A stretch of DNA of 26,633 nt from Chloroflexota bacterium (GTDB lineage: Bacteria; Chloroflexota; Dehalococcoidia; UBA3495), in contig JADFNR010000037.1 in NCBI GenBank assembly GCA_022563275.1, positions 1 through 26,633 on the forward strand, given 5' to 3'. A model generated the notes under the pieces. It saw only the letters and a program-made list of their open reading frames with translations. It was not told the origin of the DNA and made no database searches. Numbering within the stretch: the stretch's first letter is position 1; every line of letters starts with the position of its first letter. This document shows, piece after piece, positions 1 to 10,876 of the stretch. A program made the position numbers and the translations under genes.

Positions 1-1
1 G

Positions 2-700
<699 letters not shown>

Positions 701-1164
701 ATACTACTTCCAGCCGTGGTTCGACAAGTCCCCCGATTAATCGGGGAGGACGCTCGATGGCATCGGCGCTCGATCTCGGTCGGAGCTCACCACGAACGCA
801 ATATCCCTTCCCTCGCTGCGGGGGAAGGTTAGGATGGGGGAGCCCCTTCCACAACCGCTCATCCTGAGCCTGTCGAAGGACCCGCGTAAGTAGACAAATC
901 CGTCGCCGTAGGCGCGGGTTTTTAACCCGCCCGGCTAAAGGTCAACCAAACCTCGGTTCCAAGTCGAATTTCCTGGATTTCGGCCTTCGCCGGGACGACG
1001 GGTGGGGCGGCGGAACGATGTAGTTGACCATCCTGGATAGGGGCGGGTTTCCAAGCGGGCGTTGTCTCAATCACGATCGAGTTGCCTTGGTCCCGGCTTT
1101 CGCCGGAATCACCGGGGAAGGGCAAGAACAGCTCGAACCCCGCTCGTGGAAAAACCCCTGATTA
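701..1164. repeat. Gene-free repeat island with several palindromic interspersed repeats
   Basis: No credible gene lies in these 464 bases; the ORFs here have no family-like composition. Visible elements: a perfect 16-bp palindrome ccccgattaatcgggg (731-746) preceded by gtggttcgacaagtc (716-730), repeated inverted at 4671-4703; ctcatcctgagcctgtcgaagga (858-880, a widespread REP-like sequence); the palindrome gcgggtt-ttt-aacccgc (914-930); taggggcgggttt (1038-1050); and two copies of a proofreading-like hairpin family around ttcgccgg (969-1002 and 1083-1112). The 16-mer ctcaatcacgatcgag (1066-1081) recurs exactly at 22462-22477. I read this as an accumulation of short interspersed repeats between secA and the copper operon. 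Confidence 0.75.
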
Positions 1165-1395
1165 CTATTTCTTGCCGAACAGCCGGGCGAGGAAGCCGGG
1201 CCTGCTTGCCGGAGTGCTCTCAGGCTCCGGTTCTGACTCAGCGCCGGATAGATACTTCTCCGGCTCGTTATCGAAGGCCACTTTGCAGCCGGGAGCACAG
1301 AAGTAGTAGGTCGTGCCTTCGTGTTCACTCTGCCCGCCGGGCGGATTGCCGGTGTCCACATCCATCTGGCAGATCGGGTCTATCGCTGTCGCCAT
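1165..1395 (-). CDS. YHS-domain metal-associated protein
   Basis: This 76-residue protein has a YHS domain in its first ~50 residues: DPICQMDV near the N-terminus, then YYFCAPGCKVAFDNEPEKYL. YHS domains are small treble-clef-like modules with conserved cysteines that often sit on, or beside, copper and other heavy-metal ATPases and are thought to bind or hand over metal. The C-terminal ~25 residues are an acidic/proline linker ending in the basic tail RPGFLARLFGKK, possibly an amphipathic membrane-proximal segment (inference). The start has a good ribosome site (GGAGGG about 8 bases upstream). It is the last gene of the copper operon, 68 bases after copA. No terminator hairpin is evident downstream. 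Confidence 0.85.
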   Translation of the reverse strand: MATAIDPICQMDVDTGNPPGGQSEHEGTTYYFCAPGCKVAFDNEPEKYLSGAESEPEPESTPASRPGFLARLFGKK

Positions 1396-1463
1396 TCTAA
1401 TTCCCTCCGATTTCTCTGATCTTGTCTCCTGCCCATTCCCTGCCCAGCAATTCGCCGGTCCGG

Positions 1464-3989
<2,526 letters not shown>

Positions 3990-4017
3990 TATTCCTGATT
4001 CCTGGTCTATGGACGGG

Positions 4018-4623
4018 TTACGCGCCGTCGGCGAATATCAGATTTCCTTTGGAGGCGCTCTGACGGAGTTTTTTCAGGTCGGCGTATTCCGGGGAGTTGT
4101 ACCAGGCCTTGCCCCGTTCCATGCTTTCAAACTCCAGCACCACCAGCCGCTTGGGGGTCCATGACCCTTCCAAAACCTCGCCCGAGACCCCACGGACCAG
4201 GTAGATCCCACCGTAGGCTGCCACGGTGTCTGGAACGCCTGCCGCATACTTGGCGTAGGTGTCCGGGTCGGTTACTTCGATGTCTCCGATCAGGTACCCA
4301 GCCGTCCCAGCCTCTCTACCTTGGACCTGGGTCGCCACGCCCTCGGCCACGACCAAGGTCCCGGTGGACGCACTCTGGCGAAGCTTCGTAAGCTCCTTGT
4401 ACTCCGGGGAGTAGTACCAGGCCTTGATGGTATCTACATCTTTGTACTCAGCCAGCACGAAGCGTTCCGGCAGCCAGTCCCCTTCGGCGTTCTCACATTT
4501 GCCGGGGCCCCGCACCAGGTACTTGCAACCGAACGCACCGCTGCTGGCGGGGACTCTGGCGGCGTATCTAGCAAAGGTTTCTTCGTCGGTCACCTTGATG
4601 TCGCCGATCACGTACGCGGACAT
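4018..4623 (-). CDS. Tandem DUF1330 protein in copper operon
   Basis: This 201-residue protein consists of two DUF1330-like ferredoxin-fold repeats (about residues 1-95 and 108-201) joined by a short linker. Each repeat has the same landmarks: [10 protein letters not shown] / [10 protein letters not shown] at the start, KYLVRG / IYLVRG, a W-x-P-x-R-x-V core, KAWYYSPEY / KAWYNSPEY, and KLRQSAS near the end. DUF1330 proteins are small dimeric alpha-beta barrel relatives of unknown function; a fused pair would supply a pseudo-dimer in one chain. It sits between csoR and copA, so co-regulation by copper is likely. The cysteines are few (positions in KYL and GKCEN of repeat 1 only), which argues against a classic thiol copper chaperone. 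Function is unknown. The start is supported by GGAGAG upstream. Confidence 0.85.
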   Translation of the reverse strand: MSAYVIGDIKVTDEETFARYAARVPASSGAFGCKYLVRGPGKCENAEGDWLPERFVLAEYKDVDTIKAWYYSPEYKELTKLRQSASTGTLVVAEGVATQVQGREAGTAGYLIGDIEVTDPDTYAKYAAGVPDTVAAYGGIYLVRGVSGEVLEGSWTPKRLVVLEFESMERGKAWYNSPEYADLKKLRQSASKGNLIFADGA

Positions 4624-4670
4624 ATTTCACTCTCCGATTGATGCTTGCTTGCTATTCCAGGGTTCTGTTC

Positions 4671-4703
4671 CCCCCGATTCATCGGGGAGACTTGTCGAAC
4701 CAC
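4671..4703. repeat. Inverted copy of the 716-746 palindromic repeat
   Basis: The stem-loop ccccgat-tc-atcgggg (4672-4687) is followed by gacttgtcgaaccac (4689-4703). The reverse complement of the latter is identical to 716-730, so the pair is a ~32-bp repeat in opposite orientations 4 kb apart, at the two outer sides of the DUF1330-copA-YHS genes. It lies between csoR and the DUF1330 gene, where it would appear in the operon transcript as a hairpin. Confidence 0.8.
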
Positions 4704-4727
4704 ATCTTGGAATGCGTTCTAGCAAGT

Positions 4728-4994
4728 TCACTTGGTGGACTGTAGGTACAGGTCCTTTAGTTCCTCGATGATCTCTTCGGCGCGCCCTGCCTGGATACCT
4801 TCCACCACGCAGGACTTCAGGTGCCCTTCCAGCAACAGACTCTCCATCTTCTCGATGGCCCGGCGGACGGCGTAGGTCTGCTTCAGAACATCGACGCAGT
4901 ATTTATCCTCCACCAGCATCTTTCTGATGCCTGAAAGGTGGCCTTCGATGTAGCTCATCCGCTTGAGCGCGTCTTTTTTAACCTCTGGAAACAT
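4728..4994 (-). CDS. csoR: Copper-sensing transcriptional repressor CsoR
   Basis: This 88-residue all-helical repressor belongs to the CsoR/RcnR family (DUF156). Cu(I) binding releases it from DNA and derepresses the copper genes. The ligand triad is exact: Cys33, His58 and Cys62, with the 25- and 4-residue spacings of Mycobacterium tuberculosis CsoR (C36-H61-C65), which separates it from FrmR and RcnR. Recognisable stretches are RMSYIEGHLSGIRKMLVEDKYC and EGHLKSCV. I chose the ATG at 4994 because AGGAGA lies 7 bases upstream. The longer frame from 5039 would add 15 residues encoded by the operator and has no ribosome site. It is first in the operon and probably autoregulates through the palindromes at 5015-5065. 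Confidence 0.93.
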   Translation of the reverse strand: MFPEVKKDALKRMSYIEGHLSGIRKMLVEDKYCVDVLKQTYAVRRAIEKMESLLLEGHLKSCVVEGIQAGRAEEIIEELKDLYLQSTK

Positions 4995-5014
4995 TCTATC
5001 TCTCCTAAACCCAT

Positions 5015-5071
5015 ACCCCCTGGGGGTGGGTTTACTCATTCCATACTACTCCCCCCCAGTGGGGCAGTCAA
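5015..5071 (-). promoter_or_regulatory. Copper-operon promoter with two CsoR-type operators
   Basis: On the minus strand, TTGACT (5071-5066) and TAGTAT (5048-5043) are separated by exactly 17 bases. The spacer (5065-5049) is itself the G/C palindrome gccccactgggggggag. Its core CCCCACTGGGGG closely matches, as I recall it, the M. tuberculosis csoR operator core. A second palindrome, ACCCCC-T-GGGGGT (5015-5027), lies in the leader about 10-20 bases after the expected transcription start. CsoR bound in the spacer would block polymerase directly. The motifs are seen in the sequence; occupancy is inferred. Confidence 0.8.
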
Positions 5072-5134
5072 ATGAACGGCGCAGATATGTTAGTCTGGCC
5101 CAATCTGTTGCAAAAAACGCGTGGGGGAGGGGCC

Positions 5135-5629
5135 ATGGACGCCCATGATTTCTGGGGAACGTTGAAGAAACGAGGACTGAATTTCTTCTCCGGGGTACCC
5201 GATTCCACCTTTCAGGACGCTTACAACGTGATGGTGGCGGACCCCGGCATCCGTTACGTTCCAGCGGTGCGGGAGGATGTGGCCTTGGGAGTGGCCAGCG
5301 CTGCCTATTTCACAGGCGGGCTGGGCGGGGTGATCCTGCAGAATTCAGGGCTGGGAAATCTGGTGAATCCCCTTACGTCGTTCAACCTGATGTACAAGAT
5401 TCCGGCGTTGCTCATCGTGGGCTGGCGGGGCTACGGCGGCCCACCCAACGACGCTCCCGAACATTGGATCATGGGAGTCAAAACCCCGCGGTTATTCGAC
5501 CTATTGGAGGTCCCGTACGAGGTCCTGGAGCCCGATAACCTGGACGCCGCCCTGGACCGGCTCCTGGCTACCATCAAGGAGCGTTCGATCCCAGGCGCGT
5601 TGCTGGTCCGCGCCGGGGTGATCTCTTGA
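5135..5629 (+). CDS. comD: Sulfopyruvate/phosphonopyruvate decarboxylase, alpha (PYR) subunit
   Basis: This 164-residue pyrimidine-binding half of a two-subunit thiamine-diphosphate decarboxylase has the look of ComD: FFSGVPDSTFQ near the N-terminus, VREDVALGVASAAYF with the conserved cofactor-activating Glu47, LQNSGLGNLVNPLTS, and GWRGYGG...DAPEHWIMG. ComDE converts sulfopyruvate to sulfoacetaldehyde and CO2; close relatives decarboxylate phosphonopyruvate. Sequence alone does not settle the substrate. I chose ATG 5135 because GGGAGGGG lies just upstream; the frame extends to an ATG at 5072 that has no ribosome site and falls next to the copper promoter. It overlaps the beta-subunit gene by 4 bases, implying translational coupling. 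The sulfur-oxidation genes 10 kb away favour the sulfonate reading (inference). Confidence 0.85.
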   Translation: MDAHDFWGTLKKRGLNFFSGVPDSTFQDAYNVMVADPGIRYVPAVREDVALGVASAAYFTGGLGGVILQNSGLGNLVNPLTSFNLMYKIPALLIVGWRGYGGPPNDAPEHWIMGVKTPRLFDLLEVPYEVLEPDNLDAALDRLLATIKERSIPGALLVRAGVIS

Positions 5630-6192
5630 TCGACCGGTACCGGGCCATCGAAAAGATATTGGAGCACGTCCAGGCGAGCGACCTAGTGGTCAGCACCACC
5701 GGCATGATCTCCCGGGAGCTATTCGCCCTGAATGACCGGCCGGAAAACTTCTACATGATTGGCTCCATGGGCCTGGCCTCGGCCCTGGGACTTGGCCTGG
5801 CTATCCAAGCCCCGCAAAAACGGGTTTTCATCCTGGAGGGCGACGGAAGCGCGCTGATGAGCCTGGGAACGCTCCCGCTCATCGCATCGGAAGGAACGCC
5901 CAACCTGGTCCACATCATCCTGGACAACGAGGCCTACGAGTCCACCGGCGGCCAACCGTCAATCAGTTCCCAGTTCGACCTGGCCCAGACCGCCGCCAGC
6001 GCCGGTTATCCCTGGACACGCCGGGTCGAAGAAGTTGAGGAATTGGGGTTGGCCTTGACCGAAGCCGTGGCTAACCGCCAGCTCAGTCTGATTCTGGTCA
6101 AATGCGGCATTGCTCCCGCTGAGGGGATTCCAAGGGTTGCACACACGCCCGAGCAGATTCGGGACCGGTTCCGCGGGGCTGTGCGGTCTTAG
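5626..6192 (+). CDS. comE: Sulfopyruvate/phosphonopyruvate decarboxylase, beta (PP) subunit
   Basis: This 188-residue diphosphate-binding subunit partners the preceding alpha subunit; both are needed for an active site. The thiamine-diphosphate/Mg motif is present: EGDGSALMSLG (GDGS at 72-75) followed by LDNEAYESTGGQPS (Asn101), a stretch typical of ComE and of phosphonopyruvate decarboxylases. The MIGSMGLASALGLGLA segment precedes it, as usual. The start codon is TTG at 5626, overlapping the alpha stop (sequence TTGA), so translation probably re-initiates at the alpha stop. No in-frame ATG or GTG lies nearby. A hairpin-like ggcgc...gcgcc follows at about 6220-6237 but lacks a U tract. Substrate is uncertain, as for the alpha subunit. 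Confidence 0.85.
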   Translation: MIDRYRAIEKILEHVQASDLVVSTTGMISRELFALNDRPENFYMIGSMGLASALGLGLAIQAPQKRVFILEGDGSALMSLGTLPLIASEGTPNLVHIILDNEAYESTGGQPSISSQFDLAQTAASAGYPWTRRVEEVEELGLALTEAVANRQLSLILVKCGIAPAEGIPRVAHTPEQIRDRFRGAVRS

Positions 6193-6299
6193 GCGGGAGC
6201 GAAGCCCGGTCGACATGGCGCTTATTGAGGCGCCGAGGGATGAATCTACCTGGCGATCGTGGGTTGTAGAATCTCGGCGATCCCTGGCAGGAGCGGCAC

Positions 6300-7028
6300 A
6301 TGGGAGCTCGGTTGCTACTAACAGCATCTTTTTCGGTCATGGTTTTGGCGGCCGCTTGCGGCGGAGATGATTCAGTTCCAGAAGCATCGATCAGCCGGTC
6401 AAACGCCGTGCCCACCGCCGCACTAGCCGTCGAATCAACTCCCAAGCCCGAAGTTATCGTTGACCCCAATGCGGCGCTGGCTCATTTCGAAGCCGGAGTC
6501 GCACTCCAGGAGCAAGGCCGGCTAGATCAGGCCATCGCCGCATTCGACGAGGCGATCCGCCTGAACCCCCAATACGGCGTCAGCTACGTCCGCCGGGGCG
6601 GCGTCTACCGCCAACTGGGTGAGAACCGGCGGGCGATCCGTGACTACGACGCGGCCATCCGCGTCGATCCTCGAAACTCGTTGGCCTTCTACATCCGAGG
6701 GAACAGTTATTACGCCCTTACCCAGTTCCAGCAGGCCATAGAGGACTACAGCGAAACCATTCGCCTCGACCCCCAGTTCGTCTTAGTCTACCTTGCTCGG
6801 GGCCTCGCCCATAACGAATTGGACCAGCACCTGCAGGCGATCGAAGACTACGACCAGGCCATCAGCCTGTCCCCCGAGTTCACACATGCGTTCATAGGTC
6901 GGGCCCTGGCCCACGCGGCTCTAGGCAACGACGAAGAAGCCCAGAAAGACGTAAACCGGGCCGTGGAGTTCGGCGCCAACCGAGACCAGTTGGAAGCCGG
7001 CATAGAGGAAATCAAAGGGCAACGGTAG
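6300..7028 (+). CDS. TPR-repeat lipoprotein
   Basis: This 242-residue exported protein has a hydrophobic signal peptide (LLLTASFSVMVLAAAC) ending in a lipobox-like AAAC, so Cys20 is the likely lipidated residue. A Ser/Pro/Ala-rich linker (about 21-55) follows, then five consecutive tetratricopeptide repeats from about residue 59 to 228. The TPR consensus is clear: ALAHFEAGVALQEQGRLDQA, then repeated units ending in A-I-x-L-x-P (AIRLNP, AIRVDP, TIRLDP, AISLSP). The repeats form a helical scaffold for protein-protein contact on the outer face of the membrane; the partner is unknown. The start is supported by AGGAG about 7 bases upstream. It is probably a unit separate from comDE (107-base gap). 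Confidence 0.88.
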   Translation: MGARLLLTASFSVMVLAAACGGDDSVPEASISRSNAVPTAALAVESTPKPEVIVDPNAALAHFEAGVALQEQGRLDQAIAAFDEAIRLNPQYGVSYVRRGGVYRQLGENRRAIRDYDAAIRVDPRNSLAFYIRGNSYYALTQFQQAIEDYSETIRLDPQFVLVYLARGLAHNELDQHLQAIEDYDQAISLSPEFTHAFIGRALAHAALGNDEEAQKDVNRAVEFGANRDQLEAGIEEIKGQR

Positions 7029-7072
7029 GTGGCGGCCGTGAACGAATCAGCCGTCGCAATGAGTCATAAGCT

Positions 7073-7090
7073 GCGGCCCTATTTGGCCGC
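7073..7090. terminator. Convergent-gene hairpin, possible bidirectional terminator
   Basis: GCGGCC-ctattt-GGCCGC forms a perfect 6-bp G/C stem in the 70-base gap where the TPR gene (plus) and the hydantoinase gene (minus) converge. An alternative, longer-range pairing uses ggcggcc at 7031-7037. There is no U tract, so intrinsic termination is uncertain. Confidence 0.4.
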
Positions 7091-7098
7091 CCCAACCA

Positions 7099-10000
7099 CT
7101 ACTCAACATACCCATTCTTACGGTCCCAATCCACGGCCGCTTGGCTGCGGTCGGCCGGGTTTCCGTAGCCGCCGCCGCCAGATGAGAGGCAGTAGATATG
7201 GTCGCCGGGGTTGACCACCACCTCGGTCTCTTTTGACAGAAGGACCCGCTCCGTCCCGTTGGAGATGATTCTATAATCATGGGGGAGTCCGTCCTCACCG
7301 TCGAACAGTCCGAAGGGCGGCACCACGATGCCGTCGCCGGCCGTGTTCAGCAGGGCCGGGCCCTCCCCCTCGTAGACCAGGTCGCAGATACCGCCCAGTC
7401 CGCCGCGCCAGGCGCCCTTGCCGCCCGAGTTGGGCCGCATCTCATGCCGGCGGATGAAGAAGGGAAAACGCTCCTCGGTGACCTCGATGCTGGGGCTCCG
7501 TATGCCCCCGGCCACGTTCACCTCGCCCACGCCTGGCCAGCCGTCGTAGCCGTAGGACGCTCCTCCGCCACCACGGGCCAGGAAGAAGTGCCAGATGAAC
7601 CGCTTGCCGGTGCGCGGGTCCACCCCGGTGATGGCGTAACGCAGGCGGCGGGAGAACCCGGCGTTGACCGCCTTTGGCACCGCGTGGGACAGGGCCTTGA
7701 ATATCGCCTCCACGATCTCCTCGGCGCAGTGGTTGGTGCTCATGCACACCGGGGCCGGTGGATTGGCGTTGACGATCAGGCCCTTGGGGGCGATTATCTC
7801 CACGGGCCGCATGGAGCCCTCGTTCTTGGCCAGATCGGCCGGGGCGATATACATGATGGCGGCGTGGGCCAGGGAGCGGGTGTTGGCGTAGGCGCTGTTG
7901 ATGAACCCGGTGACCTGGGGACTGGACTCGCTCAGATCTATGGTCATGGAATCGCCGGCGATGGTCACCTTGGCCCGGATGGGTATCAGTTTATTGTCGA
8001 AGCCATCGTCGTCCACCAGGGACTCCCCGTGGTAAACACCGTCGGGCCACTCCGATATGAATTGCCGCACCTGCCGCTCGGTGGCGGCCAATATCTCTTC
8101 CACGGCGGCCAACAGCGGGCCGGCGCCGTAGCTGTCCAGCAGTTCGGCGATGCGTTTGGCGGCGATCATCACCGAGCCGATCTGGGCGTTGAGGTCGCCC
8201 AGGAAATTCTCCGGCTGGCGCACGTTGGCCGAGAGCATCTGCAAGACGTCGTCCCTGGGAACGCCCCGGTCATACAGCTTCAGGGGCGGGATGCGGATGC
8301 CCTCCTGGAATATCTCGGTGGCCCGGGGGTTGTAGCCGCCGTGGGTGCCGCCGCCCACGTCGCTGTGATGGGCGCGGTTCACGGCGTAGAACAGCAGTTT
8401 CCCCTCGTGAAAGACGGGTTTAATAATGGTGATGTCGGGCAGGTGGCTGCCGCCGAAATAGGGATCGTTCAGGATGAACAGGTCGCCTTCGGCCATTGAA
8501 TCGCCGAAATAATCCCGCACCGCCGCCCCGGCCACCGGCAGGGCGCTGACGTGCACCGGGATGCCCTCTCCCTGGGCCACCAGCTGGCAATCGGCGTCCA
8601 GGATGCAGGTGGAGAAATCGCGGCTCGAGTTAAGTATCTGGGACATGGCGGTCCGCAGCATCACCTCGGTCATCTCCAGGGCGATGGATTCCAAACGGTG
8701 CTCCACCACGGCCAGGGTCACCGGGTCTGGGCGGTCCGTTGCGGTAGCTGCACGGTCCGTGGCCTCCCCCGTGGCTTCCAGCGAGACTTTCAGCTCGATC
8801 CCGCCGTAGGGGTCGATGGTCGCCGAATCTCCAGGCTCGATCAACACGGTGGTGAAGTCAGATTCCAATATCGCCGGGCCATTCACCAAACTGCCCGGCG
8901 GCAGGTCCCCGATCTCGTAGACCGGCGCCTCAGTCCATCCACCCAGATAAATGCTGCGGCGAGCCTTCTCTTTGAGCGTTTTTGCGTTTCCGCTATCCAA
9001 CGGAGGCGGGTCAAATTTGGGCAGACGGCCCACAACGGTGGCCCGCAGGGTCACCAGCCGGATCTCCTGCTCGGACTGACTGTAGGAGTACAACTCCCGG
9101 TAGCGCTGGTGGAAGTTCGCCGCCCATTGGGATAGCAGCGTCTCGGGGTCTTGGTGCAGGTCCGGGAGCGGAACGTTGACGTCATAGATCTGGTCCAGGT
9201 AACGCATGTCGGCGGAGACCGAAATCTCGATGTCCGCCTCGGGCACGCCCTGGCCCAAGAGCTTGTTCCGGCCCTCGGTCTCCATACCGGCGACGATCTT
9301 CTTCACCGAGTCCAGGTCGATGCCCCGCAAGGCGGCCGGATAAGACCGGGAATAGTCGTATTTGAGGTCGGTGGACAGCATGCCGTGGGCCGAGAGCACC
9401 GCGGCCGCGGCCGGTATGATCACCTTCTCCACCTGGAGTTGCCTGGCCACCTTGCCGGCCTGTAGTCCCGCCGCCCCGCCAAAGGCCAACATGGTGAACC
9501 GGCGGGGGTCCACGCCCCGCTGGACCGACATGAGCCGGATGCCTTCAGCGATGGACGTGGAAACCACGGTGGAGACACCCTCCGCCGCCTCGAGCATGGA
9601 GAGGCCGAGGGGTTGGGCCACGTGCTCAGCCACGGCCTTCTCGGCCAAGTCTTTTTGAAGCTTCGCGCTGCCGCCCAGGAAGTTGTCCGGGTTGAGGTAA
9701 CCCAACGCCAGGTTGGCGTCGGTGACCGTCGGGAGCTCGCCCCCCTTGCCGTAGGAAGCTGGGCCGGGCAGGGCACCGGCGCTCTCAGGGCCCACTTTCA
9801 TGATGCCGCCGGGCCCAACCGAGGCGATGCTGCCGCCGCCGGCGCCCATGGTGTGGATATCGATCATCGGGACCGATATCTTCCAACCGCCCTCGAATTT
9901 CTCGGTGCTGAGATGGGGTTCTCCATCCTCGATCAGGGAGATGTCGGTGCTGGTGCCGCCCATGTCAAAGGCAATTATGTCGGAGGCGCCAACCAAGCGC

Positions 10001-10830
10001 CCGTAGGCGGCCGCGCCGCTGACCCCGCCGGCGGGTCCCGACAGTATGGAGCGCACCGCCAGCCGGTGTGAGTCCTCGATGGGCGCAACGCCTCCGTTGG
10101 ACTGCATGATCAGGAAATCGCCGGCCTGACGGAACGATTTCAACCGTTCCTGAAGGCTCTCCAGATACCGGCCCAGCACCGGCCCCACGTAGGAATTGAT
10201 CACGGTGGTGCTGAGGCGGTCGAACTCCTTTATCTGGGGGATGACCTGGGACGAGAGAGATGTGTACATCCCTGGGAACTTGGCCTGGATGATCTCGCCA
10301 ACCCGGTCCTCATGTGCCGGGTTCAGGTAGGAGAATAAGAAGCAGACGGCCAACGACTCCACTCCCTCGTCCTTCAGGCCGTCCAGGACCGCGTTCAGTG
10401 CGTCTTCGTCCAGGGCCACCTTGACGCTGCCGTCGGCCAAGACCCGTTCGGACGCCTCGGCCCGCAGATAGCGGGGCACCAACGGCTCAACCGGGGTCAT
10501 GCGCAGGTTGTAGCGGTCCTCTTTCAGCCCCTCCCGCATCTCCAACAGGTCCCTGAACCCATCGGTTGTGATGAGGCCAACCTTGGCGCCCTTGCGCTCC
10601 ACCAGGGTGTTGGTGGCCACGGTGCTGCCGTGAATGATCATGTCGGCGGACGCCAGAAAATCTCCCAGAGACAGGCCGTGGGCGGAGGCCGCGTCGTTGA
10701 GGCCGGTCATCAGCCCCTCGGAGGGGTCGTTGGGCGTGGAGGCAGTCTTGAAATAACGGGGAGGCTGGCCTTCTTGGGCGACCACAAAGTCGGTGAACGT
10801 GCCACCAACGTCGATTCCAATCACGTACAC
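7099..10830 (-). CDS. Fused hydantoinase A-B (5-oxoprolinase / N-methylhydantoinase family)
   Basis: This 1243-residue fusion has HyuA in residues 1 to ~680 and HyuB from ~702 to the end. HyuA has the sugar-kinase-like ATP-binding start YVIGIDVGGTFTDF (GGTFTD 9-14), FDMGGTSTDISLI and AFGGAAGL. HyuB starts at DPVTLAVVEHRLESIALEM and shows HHSDVGGGTHGG (~820), QEGIRIPPLKL and GGSHLPDI. An Ala/Thr/Asp-rich linker (TGEATDRAATATDRPD) joins the halves. Family members open cyclic amides (5-oxoproline, hydantoins) or carboxylate ketones, with ATP. Fusion is typical of eukaryotic-type 5-oxoprolinases, whereas bacterial hydantoinases are usually split. The start is GTG with GGGAGA upstream. It is the last gene of a probable five-gene minus-strand operon with an acyl-CoA-dehydrogenase-like enzyme and a molybdoenzyme subunit. 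The substrate cannot be told from sequence. Confidence 0.9.
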   Translation of the reverse strand: MYVIGIDVGGTFTDFVVAQEGQPPRYFKTASTPNDPSEGLMTGLNDAASAHGLSLGDFLASADMIIHGSTVATNTLVERKGAKVGLITTDGFRDLLEMREGLKEDRYNLRMTPVEPLVPRYLRAEASERVLADGSVKVALDEDALNAVLDGLKDEGVESLAVCFLFSYLNPAHEDRVGEIIQAKFPGMYTSLSSQVIPQIKEFDRLSTTVINSYVGPVLGRYLESLQERLKSFRQAGDFLIMQSNGGVAPIEDSHRLAVRSILSGPAGGVSGAAAYGRLVGASDIIAFDMGGTSTDISLIEDGEPHLSTEKFEGGWKISVPMIDIHTMGAGGGSIASVGPGGIMKVGPESAGALPGPASYGKGGELPTVTDANLALGYLNPDNFLGGSAKLQKDLAEKAVAEHVAQPLGLSMLEAAEGVSTVVSTSIAEGIRLMSVQRGVDPRRFTMLAFGGAAGLQAGKVARQLQVEKVIIPAAAAVLSAHGMLSTDLKYDYSRSYPAALRGIDLDSVKKIVAGMETEGRNKLLGQGVPEADIEISVSADMRYLDQIYDVNVPLPDLHQDPETLLSQWAANFHQRYRELYSYSQSEQEIRLVTLRATVVGRLPKFDPPPLDSGNAKTLKEKARRSIYLGGWTEAPVYEIGDLPPGSLVNGPAILESDFTTVLIEPGDSATIDPYGGIELKVSLEATGEATDRAATATDRPDPVTLAVVEHRLESIALEMTEVMLRTAMSQILNSSRDFSTCILDADCQLVAQGEGIPVHVSALPVAGAAVRDYFGDSMAEGDLFILNDPYFGGSHLPDITIIKPVFHEGKLLFYAVNRAHHSDVGGGTHGGYNPRATEIFQEGIRIPPLKLYDRGVPRDDVLQMLSANVRQPENFLGDLNAQIGSVMIAAKRIAELLDSYGAGPLLAAVEEILAATERQVRQFISEWPDGVYHGESLVDDDGFDNKLIPIRAKVTIAGDSMTIDLSESSPQVTGFINSAYANTRSLAHAAIMYIAPADLAKNEGSMRPVEIIAPKGLIVNANPPAPVCMSTNHCAEEIVEAIFKALSHAVPKAVNAGFSRRLRYAITGVDPRTGKRFIWHFFLARGGGGASYGYDGWPGVGEVNVAGGIRSPSIEVTEERFPFFIRRHEMRPNSGGKGAWRGGLGGICDLVYEGEGPALLNTAGDGIVVPPFGLFDGEDGLPHDYRIISNGTERVLLSKETEVVVNPGDHIYCLSSGGGGYGNPADRSQAAVDWDRKNGYVE

Positions 10831-10876
10831 GGTTAGCTATTCTCCCAAGTGTCTTCTTCCGGGTTGGGCTGGTCGA

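Noticed and set aside
7279..8499. 406-residue plus-strand ORF antisense to the hydantoinase gene
   Set aside because: It is rich in Gly, Ala, Val and His with no family motif, as expected from the opposite strand of a high-GC gene. The minus strand has clear hydantoinase motifs throughout.
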